From Aureispira sp. CCB-E (GTDB taxonomy: Bacteria; Bacteroidota; Bacteroidia; Chitinophagales; Saprospiraceae), in assembly GCF_031326345.1 (NCBI RefSeq), contig NZ_CP133671.1, positions 6,669,501 to 6,733,500 on the forward strand: 64,000 nt of DNA, read 5' to 3'. Position 1 is the stretch's first letter; each line of letters starts with the position of its first letter. Below the pieces are notes generated by a model. It made no database searches. It saw only the letters and a list, made by a program, of their open reading frames with translations, and had not been told where the DNA came from. The translations under genes were made by a program, and so were the position numbers. Of the stretch, positions 63,342-64,000 are shown piece after piece.

Positions 63342-64000
63342 TTAATACTTAAATGTTAAGTTGGTAAGATCGATGAAATCTTGTACAGAGAGGTTTTCTG
63401 GTCTCTGCAAAAAGAACTCATCCTCAAATATAACGTTTTTTGGGAGAAATTGTTTCATTGAGTTGCGTAACATTTTTCTACGCATCCCAAAAGTTGTCTT
63501 AACCACCGCTCTCAAGCGGCTTTCATCACATCCCAAATTTTTAAAATCTTTTTTTCTTTGCAGTCGAATAACAGCAGATTGCACCTTTGGAGGCGGATTA
63601 AAATGCTCTGGTCCTACCGTAAATAAATACTCGACATCATAATAGGCTTGTATCAAAACAGACAAAACACCATAAGCTTTTGAATTAGGCTTGGCAGCAG
63701 TTCGCTCTGCAACTTCTTTTTGAAACATCCCCACCATCTCTGGAATATTTTCTTTATGACTTAACATTTTGAACAATATTTGAGACGATATATTGTAAGG
63801 AAAGTTACCAATGATAGCATAAGGTTCGTGAAAATGATCTTCCATCTTCACTTTCAGAAAGTCTTCGGCAATGATATTAGGCACTAAACTTGTGTAATGT
63901 TCTGCCAAATACATGACCATATCTCTATCTGCCTCAATTACTTTCAAATCATGTGTTGTTGCATATTCCTCCATCAAATGCTTGGTCAACATACCCTTGC
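63342..64000 (-). CDS. rsmA: 16S rRNA dimethyladenosine transferase, 5' part missing
   Basis: RsmA (KsgA) dimethylates A1518 and A1519 of 16S rRNA with SAM. The frame is open across the window edge: codons before the first visible Met read Lys-Gly, fitting the family's GxGKGMLT motif, so the visible 219 codons are the C-terminal part, missing roughly the first 40-50 residues. Visible features are the SAM-site acidic residue VIEADRD, the catalytic NFPYNISSQILFKM (N-x-P-Y) at about residue 62 of the fragment, VGPEHFNPPPKVQSAVIRLQ at about 122, and the helical C-terminal domain. No fault is seen in the visible part. Confidence 0.93.
   Translation of the reverse strand, partial: KGMLTKHLMEEYATTHDLKVIEADRDMVMYLAEHYTSLVPNIIAEDFLKVKMEDHFHEPYAIIGNFPYNISSQILFKMLSHKENIPEMVGMFQKEVAERTAAKPNSKAYGVLSVLIQAYYDVEYLFTVGPEHFNPPPKVQSAVIRLQRKKDFKNLGCDESRLRAVVKTTFGMRRKMLRNSMKQFLPKNVIFEDEFFLQRPENLSVQDFIDLTNLTFKY

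Overview
The window looks like a chromosomal stretch from a member of the Bacteroidota, probably from the Saprospiria side (an Aureispira/Saprospira-like organism; the class-level guess is inference). The signs are: AT-rich DNA with no Shine-Dalgarno-like starts; one clear Bacteroidota promoter (TTG, 20 nt, TAnnTTTG) ahead of the DUF177-rpmF pair; a pheT / coiled-coil / zapA / rny cluster; lipoproteins with SCN/ASC-type lipoboxes; a LytTR-type two-component pair; a TonB-dependent receptor with an N-terminal carboxypeptidase-like domain; PorV-like and type IX secretion (T9SS)-like proteins. No rRNA, tRNA, CRISPR array, transposase or phage gene was recognised.

Layout. 1-1056 (minus): a partial P-loop kinase and a small membrane protein. 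1507-7169 (plus): translation, division and RNA-decay genes (pheT, ZapB-like coil, zapA, rny) and a lipoprotein. 7193-10406 (minus): bestrophin-like channel, a membrane protein with a possible PD-(D/E)XK nuclease core, and mpl (peptidoglycan recycling). 10811-15259: SRPBCC protein, GH3-family protein, small membrane protein, alpha/beta hydrolase and membrane-anchored DRGH nuclease. 15260-17323: a repeat-rich zone around one lipoprotein gene. 17324-25196: thioredoxin-like lipoprotein, DUF177-rpmF, an alkaline-phosphatase-superfamily lipoprotein, a three-gene LytS/LytR-like signalling unit, and a DUF2461 protein. 25251-31094 (minus): an exported TPR-CHAT protease-like protein, an M20 dipeptidase and a sugar nucleotidyltransferase. 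31095-37288: a long gene-poor gap, a shortened methylmalonyl-CoA mutase small subunit, a VWA protein and a POT peptide transporter. 37419-38303 (minus): greA and a HIT protein.

39029-61564 (minus) is the most unusual region: a TonB-dependent receptor, four giant (about 1,360-residue) secreted paralogues and a PorV-like outer-membrane protein. Receptor, paralogue A and the PorV-like protein form an apparent operon (gaps of 77-78 bp, each holding a hairpin without a U tract) closed by a strong terminator. Paralogues B, C and D follow as units that each end in their own terminator-like hairpin. A, B and C share a roughly 1.65-kb block (about residues 700-1250) that is almost identical, while their N-terminal halves and extreme C-terminal parts differ; D is clearly divergent. 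This looks like a surface-protein family being homogenised and shuffled by gene conversion and exported with a dedicated PorV-like partner. The window ends with a D-2-hydroxyacid dehydrogenase and the 3' part of rsmA.

The gaps between genes carry a family of small non-coding elements with terminal inverted repeats (consensus CAATAGTTCGTTG...CAACGAACTATTG) and shared internal modules. The best cases are at 11318-11387, 16981-17184 and 24065-24232. A second interspersed repeat lies at 1078-1262 and, inverted, at 47889-47986. All identities and similarities here were read by eye; no alignment or database search was run.
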